A stretch of DNA of 64,000 bases from Tubulanus polymorphus (lineage: Eukaryota; Nemertea; Palaeonemertea; Tubulaniformes; Tubulanidae), in NCBI RefSeq assembly GCF_964204645.1, contig NC_134025.1, positions 4,159,001 to 4,223,000 on the forward strand, in the 5' to 3' direction. The notes beneath the pieces are model-generated. The model was not told the origin of the DNA and ran no database searches. It saw nothing but the letters and a program-made list of their open reading frames with translations. The position numbers were made by a program, and so were the translations under genes. This document shows, in pieces, positions 1 to 23,000 of the stretch; position 1 is the stretch's first letter, and the number at the start of each line of letters is the position of its first letter.

Positions 1-151
1 ACATAGCATACGGAAAATTTACCTCGGAATAAGCCAGTATTGACCGAGTAATTAATCAAACAAGTTGAATTTACTAAAGATTTTCAGCACGATCCGCCAT
101 TAAGAGTATCCACAAATTATCGCGCCACTGGATGTTTGTTTAACCGCGTAA

Positions 152-8758
<8,607 letters not shown>

Positions 8759-10222
8759 ATCTGCTGAAATTTTCTTGCAAATCTTTCTTTCATTCATAGA
8801 AATGTGCTTTGCTTTCTCAATTTCTCGTGCCATTATTTCAATGTTGAATTGTGTAGAAAATTTTCATTGTACATGTAATTTCGATAAAGCTTTCTGGAGT
8901 TCATGAGGCTCAGGAGAATTTAAATAACTGTAGTCACTGACAGTGCAGCAGAATATATTCTTGTTCTTTTCTGAACAGCAACAACTCAACAATTTAAATC
9001 TGAATGCGATTTCGTCACGTGTAATAAGGTCTTTACTCTTAATCTGAAGAGCTTCATTTTTGTAAAAAATATTGTTCTTGTTCATGAACAAGAGTCTCAT
9101 TCTGTTGGGCTTACATGAAACTCAATTTTTTAATGACTCAATTTGGAATTGGGTGTTTCAGCGCTCTATTTGTTCCATCTTTCGGGGAACAAGTTCAGGA
9201 TCAAAGATTAATAAGTTATCAATTCCTTTATGATTAAAAAATGCTTGGTATAGAATGGTTGCTTTTCAATTAATGATTTTGAATATCTTCATGATAACAT
9301 TTGAATATTCAATGGAAATCTTTCAAATATGCAATAATGTAAGGTGGTTTATGTACACGTATGCTTTTAAAGCACAAATTAGGAAAAGCTTGGCAGCATC
9401 AATGGTCAGAGTGCTATATTTATTATAAACATCAATAACATATAGGTAACTATAAACAAACAGCAGGCGTTTTGTCTGTAAAACTGTTCCTTTGTAAACT
9501 ACTCCTCTACATGTCTATCAGTGGTGAATATATGAAGTCTCATTTGGCTTTTTTCTAAATGTGATCTTAAAACCTTTCTGACTTAGAATATTTTTTACTT
9601 GAAAACCAACTTGAATTTAGTTTCTTATGACATCGAAGTGATGCTATGCATTCCACACTTCAGCTTTTCTCTGTAGATATGGGTATATATTCAAAGGTTA
9701 AAAAGTCAAATGATCTCGTCTATGAATACTATTTGTAATAGTTCAGGTCTGTAACGGCATTATGAATCCTAACTTAACAATTAAACATGTACTACTGCAT
9801 GTATCTGTTTCAGCTAGTGCATAAACTGAAGCATTATTCTACCTACGAGTTTGCTTAACTTCATTTGTGTTATTATATGATTATCATCATCCGATGCAAA
9901 AACTTTAACAAGAAAATCTGCTGCTTTTATTCTAGTGCATTAATCACAATTTTATATGTTTTGTACATGGATGTGAAAAAGGTACAAACCCATTTATAAT
10001 GGTGTGCATTTCATAGGGCTAAATTGTTTTTGCATTTTAATGTTTATGTTTATGATGCATGAACATAAATTATTTGATTATTTATTTAATTAAGTTGCCA
10101 CATGTATTCATAGATTCTGTATATTTTCTGTTCTAAGTTGTATATGTGACACATATCTGTATTTTTTCTTGTACAGACTGTATTGGTTGTAATGTGAATA
10201 TTGTTGTGTACTATAAAATAAA
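8759..10222 (+). other. SPAST 3' UTR
   Basis: AT-rich sequence without coding potential follows the SPAST stop. The first good polyadenylation hexamer near a plausible end is AATAAA at 10217-10222, in the context CTATAAAATAAATATG. The extent is inferred from this hexamer; there is no transcript evidence. From 10223 to the ALDH6A1 3' end near 10869 I see nothing assignable. Confidence 0.5.
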
Positions 10223-10868
10223 TATGTAGACTTCTCAGTGAAACTATATGTCTCCTTTCCAAGTTTGTTTGTAGCCATTCGATTTTAATCTAATACATGA
10301 CCTCACTTCTTATCAATTCTGATTATCTTGCTCTAAGATATTTCAAGAGAGCTTCTGCATCATGTTATATCCAGCTTACAGTACTCCTAAATCGGTACCG
10401 TTTATCTCAGTTAACTGTTAATTCAGTGGTTTTATATAATAAGTAAATGTTTATCCTTGACACTAAACTCAGTTTCTTATCCGGTAACCGGCTAATAGGG
10501 TAACAAAGGGATCCTGGTTCCAACTGTACCGATTAAGGTGTAGTCTAACGTACAACTCCTAAATAATCTAGAGTAGTTTTGAAGGAATCAAATCATAGGG
10601 ATCCTGTAGCAGGTTATGCAGCACGAATACAGTCCACATGTGTCATATTGTCCATCAAATAGCTATCAATTTGTTCCTCTTATTACTTCACTCGGCCACT
10701 TAATGATGTTCTGTGACATCACATGCATTGCCTCAAGTCTGATCATTCCTTGATCATGGAGTTTTCATGTAAATCTAGTCTCATGCAAATCATTGATGCG
10801 GAGCTGTTAAATGTATGAGAATCCATCACTTGAGAGGAAATTCCAGTGTATAAGTGATAATAGTGGAT

Positions 10869-11060
10869 TTTATTTTACGATTGTATATTACAAAGTTAAT
10901 ACTTAATAAACCAGTGACTTAAAACAGGTGAACAATCAATCATTCAAACAAAGCACATATTAAGCACGTAGATGTGTGAAGGCTCATGATTTTTGAATAT
11001 ACAGTACAAATTGACATGATCATATTGCACTAAAGCACACTGCAAATTTCATAATCTGTT
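10869..11060 (-). terminator. ALDH6A1 3' UTR and polyadenylation signal
   Basis: On the minus strand the stop at 11061-11063 is followed by about 190 bases ending with AATAAA (TTTATT at 10869-10874 on the plus strand). The gene is therefore tail-to-tail with SPAST, with about 650 bases between the two predicted cleavage regions. Confidence 0.55.
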
Positions 11061-14000
11061 TTATCGCATGACGGGCATTGCTGTAGCGGCTTTTCCACCG
11101 GTAACATCATCTTCTCTCCACATTTGTGTTATGGTTTTAACCTCAGTATAGAATTGAATGCCCTGCAAATAAATTTTGAAGTCCAGTAATATTCAGACAC
11201 ATCTGACACTTTCAACCATCTTTTTCCTTATCAAAACGAACCTGCTTGCCATAGAAGTGTTGATCACCTCGGAATGAGCCTCTTGAACCGGTGAATGAGA
11301 ACATTGGGAGTGGGACAGGGATGGGAACATTTACTCCGATCTACAAAACAAAAGATCATTCAGATTTACCGGGCAATAGCGTACTATGATAAAAAACCTC
11401 TTGCCCAAGTTCCAACATACCTGTCCAACATCAATCTCTTGGGTGTATTTCCTTGCAGTTGCACCATTCGTGGTGAAAATTGCCGTACCATTTCCATAGG
11501 GATTTTTATTGATCAATTGGATGGCATCATCGAGTGTGTCAACTTCCATACTGCACAAAACTGGCCCAAAGATTTCTTCCGTGTAACAAGTGTTATCAGG
11601 CTGAAAGCGAAAATGATAATATAGTAAGTCCATCGCTGGCCTAGAAGTTGATTTGGTTCTCTCCAGGAGAAATGGATTACCTTGACATTATGGATTAGAG
11701 TTGGACCAACAAAGTTGCCTTTTTCATAACCCGGTACTTTGACATTTCGTCCATCCAACAAGATATCACAGCCCTGATCAGCACCACTCTGGATAAGATT
11801 AATCACCCTTTCCTTGGATTGGGGACTAATCAAAGGTCCGATATCAGCATTAGGTTCATGTCCTTCAAAATAAAATTGCAAAACCAAAGTTGAATCGTAT
11901 GATCACTTTTCAATTATTTAGAGCAGTGTTATCTCAGTCTTATAGATAAGCGTAAGTCAACACAATACCTGCATTAACCTGAAGCTTCTTAGCCTTCTCT
12001 ATTAATTCAGGGATCCATTCTTTGGCTTCTCCAACAAATACAATAGTTGTAAGTGCCATACAACGTTGACCAGCGGCTCCAAATGCAGCTCCAACAACCT
12101 GAAAATTGCATCAGATCATATCATTTGTCTAACTTGTGGCACACTACAACATGAGCTGAACCGTTTATACCTGGTTAAGTGTGGCTTCCTTATTTGCATC
12201 TGGCATAATGACGCCGTGGTTTTTAGCACCCTAAAACAGATATATGTAGAGAGTTTATTCAAAATCAACTTATATCAATGGTTTGTCAAGAATTGGTGTT
12301 AAACTCACCATGTTGGACTGGACTCTCTTTCCATTGCGTGATCCACGCTCATAAATGTATTGACCCTTAATTGATGAGACAGTATTATTAGTAAAGTATA
12401 CATCAATGGTTTAATAAAACATAATGTGGTAAACTGCGCGTGCGCTCTTACTGCTTGATCCGATCCTACAAATGAGATGGCTTGAATATGCGGATGATCG
12501 CAGATGAAGTTGACAGAATCGTGAGCACCGTGGATCACGTTGACAACACCGTCAGGGAATCCAGCTTGCTTAACAAGATCCATCAAGATCATAGTAGCTC
12601 CGGGATCGCGTTCAGAAGGCTTCAACAGCATAGTATTACCCGTTACAAGTGCCATTGGGAACATCTACAAATAGGTCAAACAGTGACTTTTTTAGTATCA
12701 ATTTTCATACAAAACTAGAATATCCACACTACAACCACCTAGGAGGTAATCCGATTCAATAGAACGCATTACATCGCTGAACCTTTGCGCTGTGGCTCTT
12801 ACAATCTGGAGTGATACAAGGGCGAACAAAGCGCCCTAATCAAAATATACTATATCATACTTTATTGTATTGCTATATCATGCAGACTTACCCAGAGAGG
12901 AATCATAGCAGGAAAGTTGAATGGAGTAATACCAGCTGTTACACCTAATGGAACCCGGTAGGAAATTGTGTCCATATCTTTGGCAATTCCGGACAATGAT
13001 TCTCCGAGTTGTAGTGATGGAATGCTACAACAGTGCTCAACAACCTCTACAAAGTTTAATGAATACATTTAATACTTCAAAATCGTTTCATTCAATTCAA
13101 CTACGGAATGAAAAGTGAAGTACTTACGAAGTCCTCGTTGTACATCACCTTCAGCATCAACTAAAGTTTTGCCTTGTTCTTTTGTAATATTGGCAGCTAA
13201 TTCTTTCTGTAAATCGAATGAGATATAATTATCTATGGGAGGCCTTACACTCAATTTCTCATAATGACATTCATTTTGGGAATTAAAGTAAAATACCATG
13301 TTTTCTTTGATGAGATTCTGTAATTTAAACATTAGCTGCTGGCGTGTCAGGATAGTTGTGTTGGACCATTCTTTAAAAGCAGCCTGACAAGAATTAACAG
13401 CTCTTTCCATCTCGGCTTGTGTTGACTTCGGGACACGTGTAATTACTTCATTTGTCGCCTTTGATTGATTACATGAAAATTACATAATCTTTTATGAAAA
13501 TAGTTTTTAAGACATTTATGTTTGAATAATTGACCTTCTAAACTTCAGACATTCATTTGAGATATGACAATGGTTTATAATAACCGATATCATTTCAATA
13601 TCTGCAAAGGACAAGGGGTACTCGTCATATTTGTGAGCTTATCAAAGATAACAAACAATCAATACCGGATTGTGCAGGTCAATCCATTCAGTAGCTTCAG
13701 ACTCTATAAACTTGTTGTCAATGAAGAGTTTTGTTGTTGGCTGAAATAAAAAATATCACCAATTTTCACAACGGATATTTTAATGAAATTAATTAATCAC
13801 GGCCTAACCGCTAACCCGAAGGCAGGGCACATTCTGAAAATCGTTCATTTTTTGGAAATGCGATAGCAGCAATCTAACAATACTTACAGCAGCACTTGAT
13901 CCATAATGTCTGCTTAAGTGTCCAGAAACACTGTTCAACAAACCCTAATGATAAGGAACATTTTCTGTTATTATGTATACGAATAAAGAACTGAACGAAA

Positions 14001-14173
14001 TCCACACAGACCATGATGATGACTGGGACGTGTTACATAAATAAAACTATTACACTATTTAACCATATTAGCAATCATGACATTACTTCAATCAACCACA
14101 TTATAATTATTTATTGTTTAATTATTCTGAAATATTTTACCTGTCGGCAGAGTGAAAAAGCGCGATAAGCCAT
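11061..14173 (-). CDS. ALDH6A1: Methylmalonate-semialdehyde dehydrogenase (acylating), mitochondrial
   Basis: Fourteen exons in transcript order: 14173-14141, 13944-13888, 13740-13666, 13458-13297, 13206-13128, 13046-12892, 12664-12452, 12365-12309, 12230-12171, 12098-11969, 11862-11681, 11600-11421, 11340-11242, 11162-11061; 527 codons (human 535 aa). The N-terminus [11 protein letters not shown] plus exon 2 (arginine- and serine-rich, no acidic residues) is a mitochondrial presequence. Family signatures: PATNEV-type start of the domain, [39 protein letters not shown] in the NAD fold, [11 protein letters not shown] with the catalytic Cys at about 310, [16 protein letters not shown], and [13 protein letters not shown] near the end. 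The enzyme oxidatively decarboxylates methylmalonate and malonate semialdehydes to propionyl- and acetyl-CoA in valine and thymine catabolism. All phases agree and no key residue is missing. Confidence 0.97.
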
Positions 14174-16793
14174 CCTTTGATTTACAGCACTGGATTTACA
14201 CGACGATAGAAAAGACAAGTGCCTGGTTGTCGGAATTTCGGACAGGTGGCGCGCGATGCAATAGTCGCTGCTCAGTCTATTATTATGAGTAGGTTCGAAT
14301 CCTGTGCAATAATAATCGATAGAAATACATTTTTTTGAGGCACAGATTTTTTCGAGAAAAGATGGAAGTGGGAAAATAAGAAAATGAAAAGGAAAATTCC
14401 ATTACGGACGTGGAAGGGGAAGGGAAAAATGAAACAAAAATCTTTTTTTACCATTCGAGTATTTTCTGCATGTTGGAACAAACCGCAGAAAACATAATGA
14501 CGGAGCGAAAATCATATTGAATGATGGAAGAAACGAAGAAAACTAATTATTGCTAATTATTAGCTCGAAAAATAAGACGGAAAAACAAAATTGTAATTTC
14601 TTGATGATGTTATTGATGAAATTCTGGGTGGCATTCCGTACTCCAACTGATAAAAAAGGCCTAAATTAAAATGAAACGCCAATAAACGTTTTCTCGCATT
14701 GTCTCCCAGCATGCTATTATCTAAATCACGGTTATTATAGAATAAATGTATGGAAGCCTGGGGACCTCTTGATTAATATTACCCACAAGATTTCGACTAT
14801 TCCAATGCGATGAAACGGATTGATTAGTATGGGAAAGGGTAAGAATTTATACAATCGGTGAGCCATACGAACTTTCTTAGTACCGCTGGAAAGACTAAAT
14901 CTGGGGCTTCGGACGCTGGGTCAAGGTACGACGGTGCTTTTCTCCTTTTGGTTTACCTTATTTTGAGCAAGAACAAAATCAGCAATAGCTCGAAATTCAC
15001 TGCTACAGATTATTGCAGATAATTGTCAACCATTATCTATGAAATACTTCATATGGGTATTTACCACTTAACGAAGCGATTCTTTCTGTAATTTGCGTTT
15101 TTTTCTGTGGTTCTATCAAATTGATTATTCCTACAAAAATAGCCAAAGAAATTAGCATAACTTCGCATGGATCATAAACCTCACTCTTTTTGTCTAGTGT
15201 ACATTTGTTATCGCTACAGAACCGCCTGATTCTTGTCGCATCTCATCTAGATGAGAATTATCTGTACAATTCCAAGACATTATTAATCAAAGCCTAAGAA
15301 CAACAAAAGTAATTTGGAATTTTCTATGACACGTTTTTGTCATTACAGAAGGTCAACGAAATGCAGTTGAACAACACAGTGGCCCAAAAGCAATTACGTT
15401 TTTCACAAATTTCACCGACGAATCATCACACAAAACGTGCAAATCGTATTTGCAGCCTTAACACTGTAAATCGAATAGTTCTCTCCTTAATCACGTCACG
15501 GAGTAAATTTTACGATAATTGCCATTAAACTACACTAGAAAATTAGATTACACCATTTCTGTGGGTTTATACGGGGTCTTGTCAATCTCCATCCATCAGG
15601 ATTTCGGGCAGCTTAAATCTATTACCCGCAGCGCTGACACCGGTGCACAAAATGTGCCGCATAGTTTTGTATTTGTCGCGTTAAATTAATTTGTATTGAC
15701 TGGCGACAATGCCGATTATGAATATGATATATGATATGGTTTAACCGGCCACCCACCTCCTCGTGTTTGGCCTTTGCGCATTACCCCCTTATTGTTTTTT
15801 TCCTCAATTGTGAACTTTACAAAAAAAATAAAGTCTGTAACTTGTCAACAGAAATGGGGACGCACAGAAGGCTGAATCATTTTAAGGAAATTATTATCAA
15901 AAGCAAGTTAACGCAACCTCGAAACCCGTGGAATTTTGGAAAGTGATGAACGATCGTCTTGGTGTAATACAAATGTACAAAGTCTCAATTAAGCCTTAAC
16001 AAATTTCGACGGGGATTTTCAGGTCCTCTGTCCTCGTCTGTTGTACATATTAGAAAAATTCAGTAGCACAGAACGATGAGCCGAATTGGCGGCTTATTTA
16101 ACACCCCAGGTTCGACGGCGTGACCGAGCGCTAGTAATGAACGCGCCGCTGAATTTTGTTTCGTGTGCATGACGCAGTCAAACACGAGCCATCATTAATG
16201 AATAATTAATGCCCTCAGAGGAGTAGTATTCAGAGCTGCTGATGTAGTAGCAGATACGATGCATTGTACCCTGGAACATTTGATTTGTATTGTGTGCTGA
16301 GTTTTTGAGGCTTTCGTGGCGAATTTTCTCGCAAATAGTTTCTGGTCATCCATTTCAGCATATAGGGGAAAAACATCGAACTGTTACAATCCTATTCTGA
16401 AATGACAAAATTAGCTTAAAAGGTTATAAAAATATATTCAAATCTCAAAATAGTTTTTCTTACATTTGAAAAAAATTTAATCGCATTTCGAAAAGGTTTA
16501 GCGTTTAATACAGATTGATTAAGCGAAATTCGGCGCCATTTTAAGCCGCTTGAAATTATGAATGACAGTTGCAACTGAACGATATTGAAAAGAGCAGATT
16601 GCGCATGCGGTCTCGCTCACGTGCGTAATGATCGGAAATCGTTGTAATAAGTCTTGGTACAGTGTTTGAAAAAGAAGCAATAGTAGTTTGAAGTATTAGA
16701 ACTTGGTTATTCAAAGTGACAGAGGACTGCCTCTCACTCCAGCTCATCCTGTCATATCTCTATCGATTACCGCCCGGTATTGATAAGCATCCG
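14174..16793. other. Intergenic region between ALDH6A1 and the receptor kinase
   Basis: Divergent upstream regions of a minus-strand and a plus-strand gene. No convincing coding exon is visible; small open frames here lack splice context and family resemblance. A stretch around 16100-16200 is richer in CpG (GACGGCGTGACCGAGCG, AACGCGCCGC), and AT-rich homeodomain-type motifs (ATTAATGAATAATTAATG, about 16195-16212) follow. These could be regulatory but this is only composition. Confidence 0.4.
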
Positions 16794-16801
16794 TATAAAT
16801 A
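16794..16801 (+). promoter_or_regulatory. TATA box of the receptor tyrosine kinase gene
   Basis: TATAAATA occurs at 16794-16801. From the expected start site about 30 bases downstream to 17039 there is not one ATG, so the first ATG is at 17040, which is what a real 5' leader looks like. The ATG is followed after 43 bases by a consensus donor (G|GTAAGT). Confidence 0.55.
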
Positions 16802-17039
16802 AGTAATAAGCGGCTGGCTGTTGGAGTGTGAACCCAAAGAAAGGTGTGCGCACTTGAGTTTAACTAGACGAACTACTGACGAATATTTCGACGCGTTCAC
16901 GTCAGCGACATCCTAAGAAGACGACATCGCCAAACCCTGGGATAACACGAGTTTGGATAGTCGCTTGGAACCACGTCCTCCGCAAACTTTCTAACAATCA
17001 TTTATACGCGCACGAGAAACTTGCGGAAGATAAATCACG

Positions 17040-20000
17040 ATGTTTCCCATTATGAACAGGACATCTCCAGAACTTTTTCCCGGTAAGTTTTAAAGTGTCG
17101 TAACTTTCGTGAATAGTTTAGAAACTTTATGTCACTGTTAAAGATTACCGATTTAAGAATTTATAGTGAAATAACCTTTTTCTGAATGGACAATTTTTCA
17201 GTGTTCACAAATTCTTTTTATATAGATTCAAATGAAGATTTTATGTTATTGATTCAATGATAAATCAGTCCTAAAAATATAGCCAAATAATTTTGTCCAA
17301 ATATTTTGAGAACAATCGTAAAGTTGTGGTTATCGTAATTTATAGTTTGTCAATTAATTTCGGATTTGCACTTGGTGGACCACGAGTCCATCTTCTCATC
17401 AGTCTCAGCATACGGCCAATCAGTAATAATCACTAGCCCGATAAACGACCCGTATCCCCGAGTAATCAAACATTCCCTTCAATGACTCAAAGGAAGCGCG
17501 GCATATGATCTTCACAATTATAGCGGTCAAGTCCTTATAGCGTGTTCATGACTACATCTTTATTATAACCTAACAAGGGATACGCCCTGCTCCATGGAAA
17601 GCAGAGAGATTACCGCGGGTTCTATTTTGGATTCTCTAGAAAATAAATTGAATTTTAAGAAAAATAGGAAATAACTTTTCAAAACTCTTGTGAATGCATA
17701 CAGTGATAATCCAAGTGGATTTGTTGTCACCTGGGACGTAGCCTAGAAATAGCCAAACACTAAATAATTATTTCAACAATGATTCGGCGTGCCAATAGTC
17801 AGGAAATCTGCCGAAAAAATTTCAAACAATACCAATTGTAGCTGAGCATGATTCGTCACAGAAAGCATTGCACTAACCTTCACATTTGTCTTCAATTACT
17901 GATTATATATACTCGACCACACCATGTATGAAATTGCAGAACGAAATCTGAACTTTAACTCGAAAAATTAGTTATTCATTATCGATTGAATTAATCTAGT
18001 ACAATATTTTGAACGTTTTTTACTTTCTTCTTTCCTCGTAAAAGGGGCGATTTATTATCGTGACGACACACACAATTTAATTCTGGAAACTGTTTACTCT
18101 TTGGTCCTCAAAGCGGTGACATATTTAATAATTCATAGGGTTTTGATGGTCCGGCGATTTGCAGCACATGCGTTATGGTCGATAGCTGGATATTACTTAT
18201 CGCTAATCAATCTTGCTACCCCGGGCAAAGTGCTGGCTCCAGTGTACTGTTAAATAACGCGTACAATCCAGAATCCGAAAGTTTGCACTAAATATTATAC
18301 ATAGATACATTAACAAATCCTAGGGGGATATGCAGATATATCGAAATATCAGGTTCGCGAGTGAATTATCTCAAATAGAAATTGAGAATGAAATTCACAG
18401 GCTTCGATAATAAACTTCGTTATATAAGTGGCTTTGATTTATTTAAGAATGTCATGATATTTCTATATATCAATGCAAGAAAAATAGATTTGATGAAGAT
18501 ACGCCAAATAACGTGCAATAAGTGGCGGATGTTTGACAGTAATAACCGGAATTCTGGTGCCATTATTACAAACATAAAACCAGTTACAAACGTAATATTT
18601 GCAGTGATTTCTAGTCATCAGCTTTTGCACATCTTATTTTTTCTTGGGCGGACACGGATACATCACGATGACCAGTCAAAATATAATAGTTTCTATGACA
18701 ACTATTGTCTATTCCAGGAAAGGGGCAACCCCCGGGAAAATATACCTCATTAAAGACATACTAAATAGCGTACCTTGCGTTTCATTTCCGCAATTGCACA
18801 CGCGCCCTACTAAAATGTATTGACCATCGAAAGGACTGAGGGGAACACATTGTTAGATAATTCAGGAAGATCTCAATAATTTCTTCAAATTTTAGGAACA
18901 CGTCTTCAACCAGAAGCTTAAATATTCCAAAATATTCAAAATAATCTTAAAAGTTATTTTTGAGGTGCACCTCCAAATTTTCAAAACGAGCGATACTATG
19001 ACGACACAATGCTGTCCGTCCGCAATTTGACAAGTCGATGTTATAACAAGTTGATGGTTTGAATATCTCAGAAAGTTCGTGAGAGCGAGTCCAGCAGCAG
19101 AAAGCATGCGAATCTTTAGCGTTCAGCCATCTGTCATGTGTCTCTTATTGGTAATTCCTGTAGCAGCCGATAGTTTTGAATCATTAATTCCATGTGGTTA
19201 TTTCAGAACGCAAGGTAATTTGTTCGCGAAAATAACTACACGGGGCGATGAAAGATAATTATCAATATTCAATCTCAACAAATATCGGCAGTAAATAATC
19301 GTGTATTAATTGAGAAAAACGGTTTGTGTTTGTCGTATAAATTTTCTAGCTGGGCGTTTTTGATTCTTGCCGATAGGCTCTCGTATGCCTGAGTCAACTG
19401 ATTTCGATTATCGTAACAAGTTTCATTACACAAAATATTGCTGTAATTGAAATCAATGGCAGGTTGATTTGCCAACTTACTGACAATGATTACATCTACC
19501 AAGCCGGACAATTCCCAAAGGGCCATTTCGAGCTGAGTGATTCGGGGTAATGCTGTTTCCAAAATTGACCTTACGCACAAAGATCGGTGATCAGAATGCT
19601 GCTAACTAACAAACGCTACAAATGATATGTTAGAAAAAAGTCGCATCGTTGTGAGGTCATGGTTTAAATCCATAACACCAAATTTGATGGTTAATGCTTT
19701 AACGCAGTGCTACTAGGGGCTTTTTACGCGTGCCGCACAATTCCAAACACGTTTCCGGAGCAAAGTACATGTTTAAAATTTCATCTAACCTAGAGATCAG
19801 TGAATCCAGTATCCGCTGAAGTTACCCCGCAGTCACATGAAGCTGCATGGAAAGGTTTACAAATCTCTACTTTACAGCGCACGGAGAGGGCGACAAGATG
19901 CCACATTCAACATCATCAGTAAACAAAGTTGAATTAAAGCGCATTATGTAAACACTACTTGCACCACTCGATAGTCGTTCGCAAATGGCCAAAGTCGGCT

Positions 20001-23000
20001 CCAGTGTATGCCTAGAATCTGCTTAGTCAAGCCATCGACTCTCAACGACTTATTATGTTTCGATGCTCTCCAATTAAATCGGTCGCCTTTCTCTGCAGTA
20101 TTGCGCTTGTCAAAGGTGTGTTATGTTTATAAGGGCAATAGTAGAGGGAATGAGAGAACTCGTACAATCCCATCAAAAAGTAGATTTTATTGTGTGCTAC
20201 TGAATGCGCACATGCCATCACCGCAATCAAAGCACGCACATTTTTTTTTTTTGTAAGCAATGGAAACTTATAAATGTCAAAACCACCCCAGTGTTTCCCT
20301 GTTAAGAAATGATCGGAGTCATATTGAAATTAAATTGTTTCTCAGTAGTCTCAAAGATCCAATTACTGTTGTACCGGTAATAGTATTGTCGAGCGCAATT
20401 GCACCTATCCGTTGGCAGAAAGACCCAACGATGTGAAGAGAACTAGCTCGTTTTTGTGACGAGGTAACAAACCGCAAAGAACCGCATCAATATTACTCAA
20501 CCAGAGGGAAATTTCTGCTATTGTTACATGACTTCACTGCAGTAACCATATTCGCAAAAACTAATTAACTCTATCGTCGACGTCCACGACTTTTTCTCGC
20601 GAACCATTTCAAAATACGCTTTCTCTCCCAACGACCGTATTTTGCATAATAAAGTGAGACAGAAAATGAAATTTCAATTCAGTAAAGTTGCAAGCGGTGA
20701 AATTGATCAGAAATCATTTCTGTATTAGTGACGCTCGTGAAACTTTAACAATAAAATAAGAAATATTTTATACAGATCTAATTATGGTTTTAGTGAAAAG
20801 GAAAGAAGGAAACGAGGAAAAGTGACTTCTTTTCTCGTGCAGATATCTTTCGAATCAATGATGCAGAGTTTACGTATAACAATAGGCTTTTTTTCGTGGG
20901 AGACAGAAATGGATTCTATTAAGATGAATTAATTATAACGTTTGATTGTACAGGTTGTAAAAAATTTCCGATACTATTTCTAAGAAAGAGATTCTTTGTC
21001 ATTCTATCGTTGACATGGAGATATTAGAATTTGTCGATTTCACAAATCTGTATCGTCTGAGTGCAATGACTATTTCTATTATTTTCATTATAATTTTGAC
21101 TTTTTTGTAGAGCCGAGTTGGTTGATTACGCACTCAAATTCCTTATCAGCACTTCTGTTGTATCTTATAATTTAAGGAATTGTCAAGCATCCAACGCTTA
21201 CTTCTTAATGTTGAAAATATCAAGAGTTTTGCACAAACAAAAATGTATCTAACTAAATGCTGAACTTGAACTAAATACTCAATAATCTTTTTTTGGGGAT
21301 CATGGGTTTTTATAGGAACTCTTAATTCAACGATGTATTGTATACTGTCATTTCTAAATACGTGCAACAACTCGACCCTAGTAAACCTTACAAAGCATCA
21401 CTCCGTCGATCTTCTATCAAGCGAATATTAGTACAAATCTGCAGTAATTAGTTTGATTTAGGTTTTTGTAACAGGATTCGTCTCAACAACGCCCATGATT
21501 TCGTTAAATGACGTCCAAACATGAAATTCTGTAGAGTATTAATTGTCCTATTTGTTACACTGGTGACAAATTTCATGTTCGTAGCTACGAGGTGATTTAA
21601 CAATATCTATCTACTTATAGATTATATCATCTTACAATAGGAATGGTCGTTGAATATCATGGACCAAATATGCCGGATAGATTATATCCACTTGTTGTAG
21701 ATACGACGTTTTTTAGCGGCGAGAAAATCTTTAAAAAACTATAGTTGCAAAGCAGCGATAACGGGTTTCTGCCTGCTGGTTTAAATGGAGTACTATAGGA
21801 AGATTTCGAGGAAATCTGTTCACAACATACGGCTGTTTTGAAGGAGCGCCACCTAGGGGTCAAAATATATCCTGGATATGTGGATCCATAACTACTAAAC
21901 AGTAACTTGCTAAAAGTACTGATTTTAGCAAGTTAATTGATGATAACGAAGATACGTTGCTTTCACAGTCCCCTGGCGGCAATTGTATAAACTGATGATG
22001 CCAGTGGCATACTGCACATAATGTATGTACTTATACCAGGTTTAGTGATTTCTCGAATAAAAGGACTGAATTAAACGCGAATAACCGATGCTGAAATTTT
22101 CATAGAAATCCCGTATTCCCATTAGTAGATATAGATGAAAATGCGTTTTCTAGCGTTTGTATAGGTGGCGCTATACGGCAGTGGAAACTCGGATGAAGTT
22201 CACATCCCCTCGAGATGAATTAACTGTATTTTATCATCTGACCCGCGATTATAATTGAACTGAAAATACAATAATTTATCGCTTTATTGACAGATTCCAT
22301 CAGCCATGGTCATGACTCAACCGTAGGTAATTAATTACATAGCAAATAATAATAGTCCTTAATGCGATTGGGCAAAAGTTATATTGAGAAAATCCATTAT
22401 CCTCAGCAGTGCTCTAAGTTATCGTGAATAAACAAGCATTTGAAAAATTCCTTGAAGCTAAAAACTACACGATACATTATCGCGCATCTTCCTAATACTG
22501 TACCAAAAATCACCATATTTTCTGGTTTTTATTTTATGATTTTTCACAATCGTATATTCATATATTGAAAAATCCATCCTTTATAATTGTTCCGTGGTAG
22601 ATGAACGTGCTGCTTAATTTCAACTTCGAGTAATTAAAATCTAAAGGCTTTTGTACATATACGAATCGGAATTCATGATGACAGGTGATGGCTTGCAGGA
22701 ATTTGGACACGACCCGTCCCGGTGCAGTGTCTTCGTGATGAGCTACGATGCGGCACTGCAACCTGCTCGACAAAACACTCGAAACTTGATTAATCCACTC
22801 GCCTGCACGCAATGTTTCTTGCTGCTCAATTTGTCCGACTCCTCACGCGTATCGAAACGGGGAGCTATTACCCACGGTATCGGTCGCTAGTAACCTATTC
22901 GCGGTCGTTATATCGTTATATTACCTCTAATTAAATTGAAATCCTGCTCCGAGTTCCATACAGGGTGAAATTCCCAGACGTATAGTTAGTGAACGGAGGC

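Noticed and set aside
14262-14315. tRNA-like box B (GGTTCGAATCC) near 14292
   Set aside because: The T-arm can be drawn only with wobble pairs and no matching acceptor stem, D-arm or anticodon stem is present upstream.
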